Positions 15,234 to 23,364 of a DNA stretch of 64,000 nt are shown in pieces (within the stretch, counting starts at the first letter, position 1; each line of letters begins with the position of its first letter). The stretch is from an uncultured Oscillospiraceae bacterium (lineage in GTDB: Bacteria; Bacillota; Clostridia; Oscillospirales; Oscillospiraceae): NCBI GenBank assembly GCA_900754965.1, contig CAAEEO010000007.1:1-64000 (forward strand). The letters run 5' to 3'. The position numbers and the translations under genes are program-made. The notes under the pieces are model-generated. The model saw only the letters and a program-made list of their open reading frames with translations, did no database searches and had not been told where the DNA came from.

Positions 15234-16709
15234 ATGGATCTTTTTCTCATTGGACACCACTATCAATACGCCGTGGAGCAATCTCTGCTGACCCTGTTTC
15301 CCGGCCAGAAACCGGTTTATCCGGAGCGCCCCGGCGCGCAGCCGTATATTGTCGTCCGGCAGTCCCGGGGGGAGGTCTACACCAGTCTGACCACCACCAT
15401 GCATTTGGAGCAGGGAACCTATACCGGCACCGCACGGGTGCGCAATGACGCTCTGACCGGGCAGCCCATGGCCGATGACCGGCTATTGCAGCGTCTGGTG
15501 CGCCAGTCTTTCTACCGGGCCGCCATGGCCACCGGTATGCCCCGGCCCCAGTGGGGCGCCCTGACCGGTGTGCGTCCCACCAAGCTGATGACGAATCTGC
15601 TCCGGGAGGGACAGTCCGACGCCCGGGCCGCAGCCGCCTTTCAGCGGGAGTATTTCACCTCCCCCGCCCGTACCGCCCTGTGCCTGGACACCGCACACTA
15701 CTCTATGACCGCCCAGGATAGCCTGGGTCCCCGGGATGTTTGCCTGTATGTGGGCATCCCCTTCTGTCCCACCCGCTGCACTTATTGCAGTTTTGTCAGC
15801 CAGTCAGTGGAAAAGAGCATGAAACTGATTGAGCCTTTTTTCGAGGCGCTGATGCTGGAAATCGAGGCTACTGCTGAGCAGGTCCGCGCACTGGGACTGC
15901 GCCCGGTGAGCCTGTATCTGGGCGGCGGTACCCCCACCACCCTGTCCCCCCAGCAGCTGGATGCCCTGTTTACCAAACTGGAGACCTGCTTTGATCTGTC
16001 CGCCCTTCGGGAAATCACCGTGGAGGCCGGCCGGCCGGACACCATCACCCGGGAAAAACTCCAGGTGCTCCGCGCCCACGGCACCGGACGGGTGAGCGTG
16101 AATCCCCAGACCATGAACGATTCCGTCCTGGAGGCCATCGGACGCAGACACACTGCCGAAGATATTCTCCGCGCCTTCCGACTGGTACGGGAGACCGATA
16201 TGGCGATCAACATGGACCTCATCGCCGGACTGCCCACTGACACTGCCGAAAGTTTCCATGCCACCATGGACCGGGTGTTGGAGCTTGCGCCGGAAAATGT
16301 GACCGTGCACACCTTGTCCCTGAAAAAGGGTGCCCGGCTGACCGATGAGGGCGGCGATATTCCCACCGCACAGGTGGTGGAGGCCATGCTGGACGAGGCC
16401 CATCCGCGGCTGAGAGAGGCCGGATATGCCCCCTATTATCTGTACCGGCAGAAAAATATGTCCGGTGGATTTGAAAACACCGGCTGGTGTCTGCCCGGCA
16501 CGGAAAATCTGTACAACATCTGCATCATGGAGGAGCTTTGCTCCATCATTGCCATGGGGGCCGGTGGTTCCACCAAACTGGTGGCGCCCACGGGAAAAAT
16601 CGAACGGCTGTTCGCCCCCAAATATCCCAATGAGTACATCAGCGGCATCGAAAAGACCTGCCGCGACAAAAAGAAGATTGGAGAATTCTATGGCCTATCA
16701 ACTGACTGA
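15234..16709 (+). CDS. hemZ: Coproporphyrinogen dehydrogenase HemZ (radical SAM)
   Basis: A 491-residue protein. ATG at 15234 is used, with AGAGGAG/GGAGC upstream; the open frame extends only 11 codons further. The N-terminal domain of about 165 residues is typical of HemZ, followed by the radical-SAM cluster motif GIPFCPTRCTYCSF, the glycine-rich LYLGGGTPTTLS and a C-terminal GIEKTCRDKKKI. HemZ-type proteins are annotated as oxygen-independent coproporphyrinogen III oxidases. No other haem genes are here, so a true role in haem synthesis is uncertain for an anaerobe. Its end overlaps the following kinase gene by 20 bases. Confidence 0.92.
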   Translation: MDLFLIGHHYQYAVEQSLLTLFPGQKPVYPERPGAQPYIVVRQSRGEVYTSLTTTMHLEQGTYTGTARVRNDALTGQPMADDRLLQRLVRQSFYRAAMATGMPRPQWGALTGVRPTKLMTNLLREGQSDARAAAAFQREYFTSPARTALCLDTAHYSMTAQDSLGPRDVCLYVGIPFCPTRCTYCSFVSQSVEKSMKLIEPFFEALMLEIEATAEQVRALGLRPVSLYLGGGTPTTLSPQQLDALFTKLETCFDLSALREITVEAGRPDTITREKLQVLRAHGTGRVSVNPQTMNDSVLEAIGRRHTAEDILRAFRLVRETDMAINMDLIAGLPTDTAESFHATMDRVLELAPENVTVHTLSLKKGARLTDEGGDIPTAQVVEAMLDEAHPRLREAGYAPYYLYRQKNMSGGFENTGWCLPGTENLYNICIMEELCSIIAMGAGGSTKLVAPTGKIERLFAPKYPNEYISGIEKTCRDKKKIGEFYGLSTD

Positions 16710-17622
16710 GATCAACGAGCGCGCCAGCCGGGACCCCCTGGATTTTGTGCTGGACTGCGACGATGCCTATAACAAAAAGCTGCACCGGGCCGCCGACCGT
16801 ATTCGGGAGCACGCCGCCGTTTCCCCGGTGGTGCTGCTGTCCGGTCCCTCCGGCTCCGGTAAAACCACCACGGCCCTGAAACTGGAAGAAATGATCCGTC
16901 AGACCGGCGTATCCACCCATGCAGTGGCGTTGGATAACTATTTCCGCTCTGTCCTGCCCGGACAATATCCCCAGACTGCTGACGGTTCTTATGATTTTGA
17001 GTCCCCCGACTGTCTGGATATGGAACTGCTGTCCGAACACTTTGATGCACTGGCACACGGCAACCCCATTGAAGTCCCCAACTATTCTTTCCAGACCCAG
17101 CGCCAGGAGCGGCATACCGGAAACATTCTGCGTATCCGCCCAGGGGATTTGGTGATTTTTGAGGGGATTCACGCCCTGAACGACACCTTCTCTGCCATCG
17201 CACCGGATGCCCTGCGGCTGTACATCAGCGCCCGCTCCGTGGTGGAGGATACCGCCGGAGAAACGGTGTTCAAAGGCACCTGGATGCGCCTGTGCCGACG
17301 GTTGGTCCGGGATCATCAGTTCCGGAATACCGGCCCGGAAGAGACCATGAAAATGTGGGCCAATGTCCGCCGGGGGGAAAAGCATTATATCTCCCCCTAT
17401 AAAAATAAGGCCGATATCCTGTTCGATTCCTCTCTGATGTGTGAAGTGTCCGTCATGCGCCCCTTTGTGGAGCCGCTGTTCCAAAGCGTGCCGGAGGGCA
17501 CCGAACGCTATGCGGAACTGCGGAGCATCCTGCCCGCACTGAACGCCTTTGTCCCCATTGACCAGTCCCTGGTGCCCAAGGATTGTCTGCTGCGCGAATT
17601 CATCGGCGGCGGGATCTACTGA
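16690..17622 (+). CDS. Uridine kinase family / nucleoside kinase, short form
   Basis: A 310-residue P-loop kinase. The start at 16690 lies inside the end of hemZ and has TTGGAG 7 bases upstream. Walker A is LLSGPSGSGKTTTA (about 51-63); DNYFRS and YDFESPDCLD match the uridine/phosphoribulokinase fold, and VIFEGIHALND is the Walker B region. Many clostridial nucleoside kinases carry an N-terminal TGS/threonyl-tRNA-synthetase-like region and are near 550 residues; here it is reduced to about 40 residues. It would phosphorylate uridine/cytidine or a related nucleoside. Translation is coupled to hemZ. Confidence 0.88.
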   Translation: MAYQLTEINERASRDPLDFVLDCDDAYNKKLHRAADRIREHAAVSPVVLLSGPSGSGKTTTALKLEEMIRQTGVSTHAVALDNYFRSVLPGQYPQTADGSYDFESPDCLDMELLSEHFDALAHGNPIEVPNYSFQTQRQERHTGNILRIRPGDLVIFEGIHALNDTFSAIAPDALRLYISARSVVEDTAGETVFKGTWMRLCRRLVRDHQFRNTGPEETMKMWANVRRGEKHYISPYKNKADILFDSSLMCEVSVMRPFVEPLFQSVPEGTERYAELRSILPALNAFVPIDQSLVPKDCLLREFIGGGIY

Positions 17623-17656
17623 TCGTTCTCCGCCCCGCCGGGAAAGGAGGCCTTTG

Positions 17657-18358
17657 ATGCAAACCCTGATCGATTACTGGCAATACTCTCTGGAACACCT
17701 GACCCCACTGTCTATGTTTCTGCGCTTTCTGGCCGCTGCCATCGCCGGCGCCGTGGTAGGATACACCCGGGGCAAGACCCAGCACGCTGCCGGATTACGG
17801 ACCCATATTTTGGTCTGTCTCGGTGCAGCAGCCGCTATGATGATCAATGAGTATCTGGTCTGTGAGCGGCATCTGGCAGCCGACGCCGCCCGGATTCCCG
17901 CCCAGGTCGTCAGCGGAATCGGCTTTCTGGGTGCCGGCAGCATCATTGTCACCGGGCGCAACCATGTCACCGGACTGACCACCGCCGCCGGACTATGGGC
18001 CAGCGCCTGTATGGGTCTGGCTGCCGGAGCCGGATACTTCAGCTGTGTGCTGATTATGTGTCTGCTGATTTGGCTGACGCTGGAACTGCTGCACAAAGTG
18101 GATAAGCACTATATCCGCAATGCCAAACAGATGTATCTCTATCTGGAAACGGAAAAAGGCGCCCGACTCGGCCCGGTACTCTCTCTGCTGCGGGAAAATC
18201 AGGTGCAGATCTACTCTTTCGACCATTTCGGTGCAAACACCCAAGACTGCGTGGGATACCGGATGAATCTGGAAATCGAAAACCGGCAGCTCCCCCGCCA
18301 GACCGTCATCGAACTGGTCTCTTCTGTGCCGGGAATCCTCTATGTATCCGAACTTTGA
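17657..18358 (+). CDS. MgtC/SapB family membrane protein
   Basis: A 233-residue protein behind AAAGGAGG. About five membrane helices fill residues 15-145, with the MgtC signatures GAVVGYTRGKTQHAAGLRTH and GIGFLGAGSI...GLTTAAGLWASA. The last 80 residues are a soluble ACT-like domain ending PGILYVSEL. MgtC proteins act in magnesium limitation and envelope physiology, and are regulators rather than proven Mg transporters. It is the last gene of the hemZ operon, 34 bases after the kinase. Confidence 0.93.
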   Translation: MQTLIDYWQYSLEHLTPLSMFLRFLAAAIAGAVVGYTRGKTQHAAGLRTHILVCLGAAAAMMINEYLVCERHLAADAARIPAQVVSGIGFLGAGSIIVTGRNHVTGLTTAAGLWASACMGLAAGAGYFSCVLIMCLLIWLTLELLHKVDKHYIRNAKQMYLYLETEKGARLGPVLSLLRENQVQIYSFDHFGANTQDCVGYRMNLEIENRQLPRQTVIELVSSVPGILYVSEL

Positions 18359-18368
18359 AACACTATAT

Positions 18369-18406
18369 ACGGCGCCCCCACCTCGACCTTGAGGTGGGGG
18401 CGCCGT
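18369..18406 (+). terminator. Strong terminator of the hemZ operon
   Basis: A perfect 16-bp GC-rich stem (18369-18384, 18391-18406) with a 6-base loop followed by GTTTTTTGTTT. T-tract only on the plus side. Confidence 0.93.
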
Positions 18407-18415
18407 GTTTTTTGT

Positions 18416-18592
18416 TTACATAATGTGTTCTTCCGTAAAATTATCCACGACCCGAAATCCCATGTCTTTTCGCTCGGCCACCGGAAATTTCGCGATGGTC
18501 ACCGGGTCAAACGCGGGACACAGCCGCTGTTCCGGTTCCAAACGGAAACAGGGCCCGGCAGTCTGCTGTTCTTGCAGCTTTTCCTTTTTCAT
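18416..18592 (-). CDS. Short hypothetical protein downstream of spoIIR
   Basis: A 58-residue frame that begins 15 bases after the spoIIR stop, same strand. The product is balanced in composition (EPEQRLCPAFDPVTIAKFPV, then ERKDMGFRVVDNFT), unlike typical antisense noise, and it fills the gap exactly up to the terminator. There are two cysteines and no membrane segment. The ribosome binding site is weak (AGCGGGTG), and translation may depend on coupling with spoIIR; a GTG three codons upstream is an alternative start. I do not recognise it; it could be a real small gene or chance. Confidence 0.45.
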   Translation of the reverse strand: MKKEKLQEQQTAGPCFRLEPEQRLCPAFDPVTIAKFPVAERKDMGFRVVDNFTEEHIM

Positions 18593-18607
18593 GTGTATCA
18601 CCCGCTG

Positions 18608-19225
18608 TTAGTTTGCCCGTCCGGCGTCCAGTTTTTCTGTCAATTCTCCCCAAAATTCCAAAATTTTGAATCGAATCTCATAGCCGTCCTCCTCCGTGAT
18701 AATCCGGGCCGTGTCTGCACTCAGGGTCTCGATGGCCTGTGCGGACGCCTGGGCCGCCGTAATACACAGCGGCGGATAGACCACGCACCACCAGTTCTGT
18801 CCCTCTCCCTGGCCCAAAACTACCCGCAACGAAGTATACCGCCCCGCCGGCAGGGAAAATCCGTCATACACCCGGGTCGGATAATATTCCTCAGACAGGG
18901 TCACCGTGACCGGACGGCCCTCCGCCGCAGTTTCTGCCGCCTGCCGGATACCGTTTTGGCAAGCCGTCAGCCGCTCCATAGCCTCCGTTTTTTCCTGCAC
19001 GCCTTCCAATTCCGGAGCCAGATAGGCCAGTACCGCGTCCCGCACCCGGAGTTTCACAGCCTGCTCTTCCGGGGAATCATCCACTGCCAACACATGCAGG
19101 CGCACCATCTGTCCCGCAATTTCCCGCTGCGCCGCCTGCGCCCACACCCCGGACAGGCAGGACAGGCACAGAGCAATCAGCAGCGCCAGTTCCCAGGTTT
19201 TCCAAAATCTTTTTGTTCGTTCCAT
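18608..19225 (-). CDS. spoIIR: Stage II sporulation protein R (SpoIIR)
   Basis: A 205-residue secreted signalling protein. The start at 19225 follows GGAGGAC. An N-terminal signal segment (about 10-30) is followed by the SpoIIR core: MVRLHVLAVDDSPEEQAVKL, RVRDAVLAYL, and a later CVVYPPLCI. In sporulation SpoIIR is made in the forespore under sigma-F and triggers SpoIIGA to process pro-sigma-E in the mother cell. A sigma-F-like promoter is present at 19255-19284. This is good evidence that the organism sporulates or descends from sporulating ancestors. Confidence 0.93.
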   Translation of the reverse strand: MERTKRFWKTWELALLIALCLSCLSGVWAQAAQREIAGQMVRLHVLAVDDSPEEQAVKLRVRDAVLAYLAPELEGVQEKTEAMERLTACQNGIRQAAETAAEGRPVTVTLSEEYYPTRVYDGFSLPAGRYTSLRVVLGQGEGQNWWCVVYPPLCITAAQASAQAIETLSADTARIITEEDGYEIRFKILEFWGELTEKLDAGRAN

Positions 19226-19254
19226 AGGGTTCGTCCTCCGGTAATTGATGCTGG

Positions 19255-19284
19255 GAGCATCCCCATTCCGGAAGAAAACTATAC
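19255..19284 (-). promoter_or_regulatory. Sigma-F-like promoter of spoIIR
   Basis: On the minus strand GTATA (19284-19280), a 15-base spacer and GGGGATGCTC (19264-19255) fit the forespore sigma-F pattern GYATA-15-GGNNANAHT at most fixed positions. It lies 30 bases before the spoIIR start codon, the place expected from the known regulation of this gene. Confidence 0.6.
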
Positions 19285-19310
19285 CGTCCGCGGAAATTTT
19301 TTCCAAAAAA

Positions 19311-19340
19311 GCATCCCCTGTGGGATTCCACAGGGGATGC
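19311..19340 (-). terminator. Terminator of the apgM-ispE operon
   Basis: A perfect 13-bp stem (19311-19323, 19328-19340) with a 4-base loop; on the minus strand it is followed by TTTTTTGG. It isolates spoIIR from ispE readthrough. Confidence 0.9.
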
Positions 19341-19350
19341 TGCACAGCTT

Positions 19351-20229
19351 TTATTCTGCCAAAAAGCACTCGTTGGTCCGGCACAAAAACACTTCCGGGT
19401 ACCGTTTCCGCAGGGCATAGTAGGCGTTTTTTCCGGTCTTTTCGTCCGGGAAGATTCCAAAGACCGCGCTGCCCGTGCCGCTCATGCAAGCGCCCAGGGC
19501 TCCATGGTGCATCAAACCGTTCTTGATCTCCTGGATGCCCCGGGTCCGGCGGCCCAGCACATCCTCAAACACGTTGTACATTCTGCACACCACGCCGGTG
19601 CTGTCCCCCTCTTCCAGAGCTCTCAAAATCCCCTCAGTGTCCGGGCGGCATTTGCTTTTCCGTTCATCGATTTTCTGGAACAGGGCCGGGGTGGAAATGG
19701 AAAAATAGGGCTTACAGATTACCACCGTGTGCTGCCCAAAGGACGGCAGCGGTGTGAGGATTTCTCCCCGACCGGCAGCCAACTGGGTGCCGCCCGCCAC
19801 GCAGAACGGCACATCCGATCCCACTTCTTCCGCCATTTTCTCCAACTGTCCCCGGGAAAACGGCCGCCCCGCCATGGTGTTCAGTCCCCGCAGCACCGCC
19901 GCGGCATCCGCTGAACCGCCGCCCAGACCGGCCCGTACCGGCGTGCGCTTTTTCATATTGATCAGCACGCCCCGGCCGCCCATGTCCCAGTTCTTAGCGA
20001 ACACTAAGGCCGCTTTCACCGCCACATTCCGCTCATCGTTGGGAATAAAGCCCCGATTGGACTGCGCCCCGAAACTTCCGTCGTCGGTCAGCCGGATGTG
20101 TACTTCATCGCACAGATCCACGCTCTGCATCACCATGCACACTTCGTGGTATCCATCCTCCCGAAGTCCCGTCACATCCAGAGACAAATTCAGTTTCGCC
20201 CAGGCCTTTTCTCGAATCTCTCGTTTCAT
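19351..20229 (-). CDS. ispE: 4-diphosphocytidyl-2-C-methyl-D-erythritol kinase
   Basis: A 292-residue GHMP-family kinase of the MEP isoprenoid pathway; it phosphorylates CDP-methylerythritol at position 2. Signatures are AWAKLNLSLDVTGLREDGYH at the N-terminus, the ATP loop TPVRAGLGGGSADAAAVL at about 96-113, and the C-terminal GACMSGTGSAVFGIF. Length is normal. Its ATG overlaps the stop of the phosphoglycerate mutase gene (ATGA), so the two are translationally coupled. Confidence 0.96.
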   Translation of the reverse strand: MKREIREKAWAKLNLSLDVTGLREDGYHEVCMVMQSVDLCDEVHIRLTDDGSFGAQSNRGFIPNDERNVAVKAALVFAKNWDMGGRGVLINMKKRTPVRAGLGGGSADAAAVLRGLNTMAGRPFSRGQLEKMAEEVGSDVPFCVAGGTQLAAGRGEILTPLPSFGQHTVVICKPYFSISTPALFQKIDERKSKCRPDTEGILRALEEGDSTGVVCRMYNVFEDVLGRRTRGIQEIKNGLMHHGALGACMSGTGSAVFGIFPDEKTGKNAYYALRKRYPEVFLCRTNECFLAE

Positions 20230-21458
20230 ATTTCAAACAGCATGGACATCAGCAGCACCCCGTCTTCCACAAAGGGGCCTTTGAGTCCATTTTCCTCCGT
20301 ATAGGTTCGACCGGAGCCTTCCTCTGTCCGGCGGGAATCGTACAGAATAAAGGGCACCGGCGCAGCGCCGTGGGCGCCGGTCTTCATAATCGTGCGATGA
20401 TCGGAAACGATCAGCATCCGGTATGCCTCCCCCCGCTCTTCCAGTGCACGGCACAGCGGCCCCACCACTTTGTGGGACAGGTCTGTAATGCACTGCAGCT
20501 TGTGGGGCAGGTCATGGTTGTGGGTGGCCTCGTCCGGCCCTTCCAGGTGCATGGCCAGAAAATCCTCTTTTTCCAGAATCTTCAGACCCGCTGCCACTTT
20601 ATTTTCGTAGTTGGTGTCCCACTCTCCGGTGGCGCCTTCCACATGCACCGGCTGCAATCCCACCAGCTGGGCAATTCCGTGGCAAAGGGGCACCGCAGAG
20701 ACTACACCGCCATGGCTCCCATATTTCTCCGGGAAATTGGGCAATGTCGCCGCAGTTCCTTCCGCCCAGAACCAGATGCCGTTGGCCGGAAGTTTTCCTT
20801 CCGCCCGGCGACGGACATTGATGGGATGCTGATCCAGAATCTCATGGGCCTTCCGCATCAGTTCCGTCAAGACCTCTCCGTTGGGGCAGCCGCTGGGCAG
20901 CAGCGGGCCCGCCGCCTCCCCCAGATGGTCATGGGGCGGGATCAGTTTCAGTCCCTGAATCTGCGCCCCGTGCTGCACAGCAATGTGCCGAAAAGAAGAA
21001 CCGGGCGTTACGGTCATCCCCGCCCGCTCTGCAAGAGGGGCAAATTCCGGATTTTGGAACAGATCCGTCACCAATGCGTTGGAGTCCTCTCCCTCAATGG
21101 AACCTGCGGAGTGGGAAAGGATGCGTTTTTCCTCCATTGGCATGTCCCCGTCCTCCAGGGTCACCATATTGCAGCGGTACGCCGCATCTCCCGGCTGCAG
21201 CTCGATTCCCTGGGCCGCCGCCTCGATGGGCGCCCGCCCGGTATAATACAATTTGGGAGAACACCCGAACAGGCTCATAATTGCCGTCTCCGATCCCACC
21301 GGGAATCCCTCCGGGCAGTTTTTGGCCGCCCCCAGTACACCCCGCCGGGCCAGATCATCGATTTCCGGTTTTTCCGCCGTTTCCAGCGGCGTTCTGCCCT
21401 GCAGTTCCTCCACCGGATCGTCTGCCATGCCGTCGCCGATCACAAGAATGTATTTCAT
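20226..21458 (-). CDS. apgM: 2,3-bisphosphoglycerate-independent phosphoglycerate mutase, archaeal type
   Basis: A 410-residue alkaline-phosphatase-superfamily enzyme that interconverts 3- and 2-phosphoglycerate in glycolysis. Start at 21458 is preferred over the ATG at 21467, because the GGGAGG site is only 1 base from the latter and 10 from the former. MKYILVIGDGMADDPVEEL holds the first metal Asp; GSETAIMSLFG contains the catalytic serine; DFLAMHLEGPDEATHNHD and LIVSDHRT give the remaining metal ligands. The size (about 400) fits the ApgM type rather than the 510-residue GpmI. Confidence 0.94.
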   Translation of the reverse strand: MKYILVIGDGMADDPVEELQGRTPLETAEKPEIDDLARRGVLGAAKNCPEGFPVGSETAIMSLFGCSPKLYYTGRAPIEAAAQGIELQPGDAAYRCNMVTLEDGDMPMEEKRILSHSAGSIEGEDSNALVTDLFQNPEFAPLAERAGMTVTPGSSFRHIAVQHGAQIQGLKLIPPHDHLGEAAGPLLPSGCPNGEVLTELMRKAHEILDQHPINVRRRAEGKLPANGIWFWAEGTAATLPNFPEKYGSHGGVVSAVPLCHGIAQLVGLQPVHVEGATGEWDTNYENKVAAGLKILEKEDFLAMHLEGPDEATHNHDLPHKLQCITDLSHKVVGPLCRALEERGEAYRMLIVSDHRTIMKTGAHGAAPVPFILYDSRRTEEGSGRTYTEENGLKGPFVEDGVLLMSMLFEI

Positions 21459-21495
21459 CCGTGCCATACCTCCCACAGAAATTTCTTTTTGATAT

Positions 21496-21524
21496 AGTAT
21501 ATCCCACTTGGAGGGGTTTGGAAA
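21496..21524 (-). promoter_or_regulatory. Promoter of apgM-ispE
   Basis: On the minus strand TTTCCA (21524-21519), 17-base spacer, TATACT (21501-21496), 38 bases before the apgM start. The -35 box is weak. Confidence 0.5.
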
Positions 21525-21535
21525 GGTTTTTCTGC

Positions 21536-21564
21536 TTGTTTTCCGCACTTTTCGGGAGTATAAT
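21536..21564 (+). promoter_or_regulatory. Promoter of the SLH-protease gene
   Basis: TTGTTT (21536-21541), 17-base spacer, perfect TATAAT (21559-21564), 77 bases before the start codon. It is divergent from and adjacent to the apgM promoter. Confidence 0.6.
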
Positions 21565-21640
21565 ACAAGCTACATACATATAATGTGTGATTTTCCGATT
21601 TCCGGAGACCTTGCCGGAAATCAGCTTTCAAAGGAGTTCT

Positions 21641-23194
21641 ATGAAAAAACAACTGCTTTCTCTTCTGTTGGCCGGCACCCTGCTGACCACCGCTGCGCCC
21701 CATGCAGGCGCATACACCCAGCAGCAGAAAAATGCTGCGGACGAACTATACACACTGGGCCTGTTCTACGGCACGGAAAAAGGGTATGAATTGGATCGGA
21801 CCCTGAGCCGTCAGGAAGCTGTGGCCATGCTGGTACGGATGACCAGTAAAGAGGCCGCCGCCCTCAACGGCACCTATCAGTCCAATTTCACCGATGTGGC
21901 ACTATGGGCCAGCGGCTATGTGGGCTATGCCCAGGCCGCCGGTCTGGTCTCCGGATATGATGCCACCCATTTGGGCGCGGAAGATACCGTCACCGCCGAA
22001 CAGTATCTGACTTTCGTACTGCGGGCATTGGGATACAGCGACCGGGTGGGCGATTTCACCTGGTCTGATCCCTGGACGCTGGCAAAAGAACTGGGATTGG
22101 CAGGCGAAGGGGAGTTTTCCGGCACACTGACCCGGGGGCAGGTTGCTGTCATTTCTCAGCGCGCCCTGGATCTGCCTATCAAAGGCGCAGAACTGACCCT
22201 GCGGGAATCTCTGACCCTGGCGGAACAGGCCCAGGATGAGGCCGCCCTCACCGCCGGTCAGATCTATCGCCGCTGCTCCGGGGCCGTATTTTTCCTGGAG
22301 TCCTATGAGGATACCGCATACGAAACGCCCTACGGCCACGCCAGCGGGTTCTTTATCAGCCCCGACGGCATCGCTGTCACCAATTATCACGCTCTGATTG
22401 ACACGGTCTCCGCCAGAATCACCACCAAAGACGGGGAAACTTACCCCGTGACCCGCATCCTCTACGGCAGCACCCAGGACGATGTGATCGTCATGCAGGT
22501 GTCCAAAACCGCCGAGAGCGGCCATGTGACCGAATCCTTCCCCTACCTGGAACTGGCCGATCAGTCCTCCATCCATGTGGGCGACACCGTTTACAGCTTG
22601 GGCGCTCCTCTGGGACTGAATGACACATTTGCCTCCGGCATCGTCAGCAATCTCTCCCGGAAACTGGGTTCCCGAACCTATCTCCAGATGACCGTCCCCA
22701 CCTCTTCCGGTTCCTCCGGCGGTCCGGTGGTCAATGCTTACGGAAAGGTCATCGGCATTTGCAGCGCCTCTTTTGCAGAAGGGCAGAACCTGAACCTGGC
22801 CGAGCCGGTTAATGTCATCAAAAACGCCCGCTACTCTGCACCCGGTACGGATTACACCAGTTATTTTGCCGGAAAGGTCTACCATATCACCGCAAATCCC
22901 GCCGCTGTCACCTTGAAAGTGGGCGAAACCGTCACCGTGACCGTAGGCAACGATTACCCCTTCTCTCCCACCCTGCTGTTTGAAAACAACTCCATTCTCA
23001 CCGTTTCTGCTGAATGGGGAGAATGGGTGGACGATCAGCATGTGGAACTGTTTCTCACTGGCCTGAGTGAAGGCGAGGGCGAGGTGGTCATCTCCTTTGA
23101 CGATATCAAGAGCGATGCCACCATCACGATTCCCGTCACGGTCCTGCCAGGCGATCCGGAGCAGACCGGCTCGGAAACCGGCGCCACTTCCTGA
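21641..23194 (+). CDS. Secreted SLH-domain trypsin-like (HtrA/S1C) serine protease
   Basis: A 517-residue exported protein; start at 21641 behind AAAGGAG. Signal peptide 1-24 (HAGA). Residues 28-200 contain SLH-type repeats (DELYTLGLFYGTEKGYELDRT with RQEAVAMLVRM, then DVALWASGYVGYAQAAGLVSGYD), which bind cell-wall polymers. The protease domain follows with HASGFFISPDGIAVTNYHALI (His), STQDDVIVMQV (Asp) and TSSGSSGGPVVN (Ser), a complete triad. In place of a PDZ domain the C-terminus has an Ig-like/BACON-like beta domain (NPAAVTLKVGETVTVTVG). It is probably wall-attached and handles misfolded or surface proteins; substrates unknown. Confidence 0.9.
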   Translation: MKKQLLSLLLAGTLLTTAAPHAGAYTQQQKNAADELYTLGLFYGTEKGYELDRTLSRQEAVAMLVRMTSKEAAALNGTYQSNFTDVALWASGYVGYAQAAGLVSGYDATHLGAEDTVTAEQYLTFVLRALGYSDRVGDFTWSDPWTLAKELGLAGEGEFSGTLTRGQVAVISQRALDLPIKGAELTLRESLTLAEQAQDEAALTAGQIYRRCSGAVFFLESYEDTAYETPYGHASGFFISPDGIAVTNYHALIDTVSARITTKDGETYPVTRILYGSTQDDVIVMQVSKTAESGHVTESFPYLELADQSSIHVGDTVYSLGAPLGLNDTFASGIVSNLSRKLGSRTYLQMTVPTSSGSSGGPVVNAYGKVIGICSASFAEGQNLNLAEPVNVIKNARYSAPGTDYTSYFAGKVYHITANPAAVTLKVGETVTVTVGNDYPFSPTLLFENNSILTVSAEWGEWVDDQHVELFLTGLSEGEGEVVISFDDIKSDATITIPVTVLPGDPEQTGSETGATS

Positions 23195-23218
23195 GTTTGA
23201 ACAGAATATCCCGTCTTT

Positions 23219-23249
23219 CCGGGGACAGATCTTCCAGGTCTGTCCCCGG
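23219..23249 (+). terminator. Terminator of the SLH-protease gene
   Basis: A perfect 11-bp stem (23219-23229, 23239-23249), 9-base loop, then TTTTTATTTTC. Confidence 0.9.
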
Positions 23250-23304
23250 TTTTTATTTTCGTTCCTTTCTTTATTAAATTTGTATGAATAATTATATAAT
23301 TAAG

Positions 23305-23333
23305 TTGACAAATTATAGTTGCAGTGATACCAT
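23305..23333 (+). promoter_or_regulatory. Promoter of the RHH gene (and probably clpB)
   Basis: Perfect TTGACA (23305-23310), 17-base spacer, TACCAT (23328-23333), 32 bases before the start codon. No CtsR-type or CIRCE repeat is visible around it, although clpB is the second gene. Confidence 0.7.
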
Positions 23334-23364
23334 AAGCTCGCAACAAAGGAGATGAGTGACTGCA

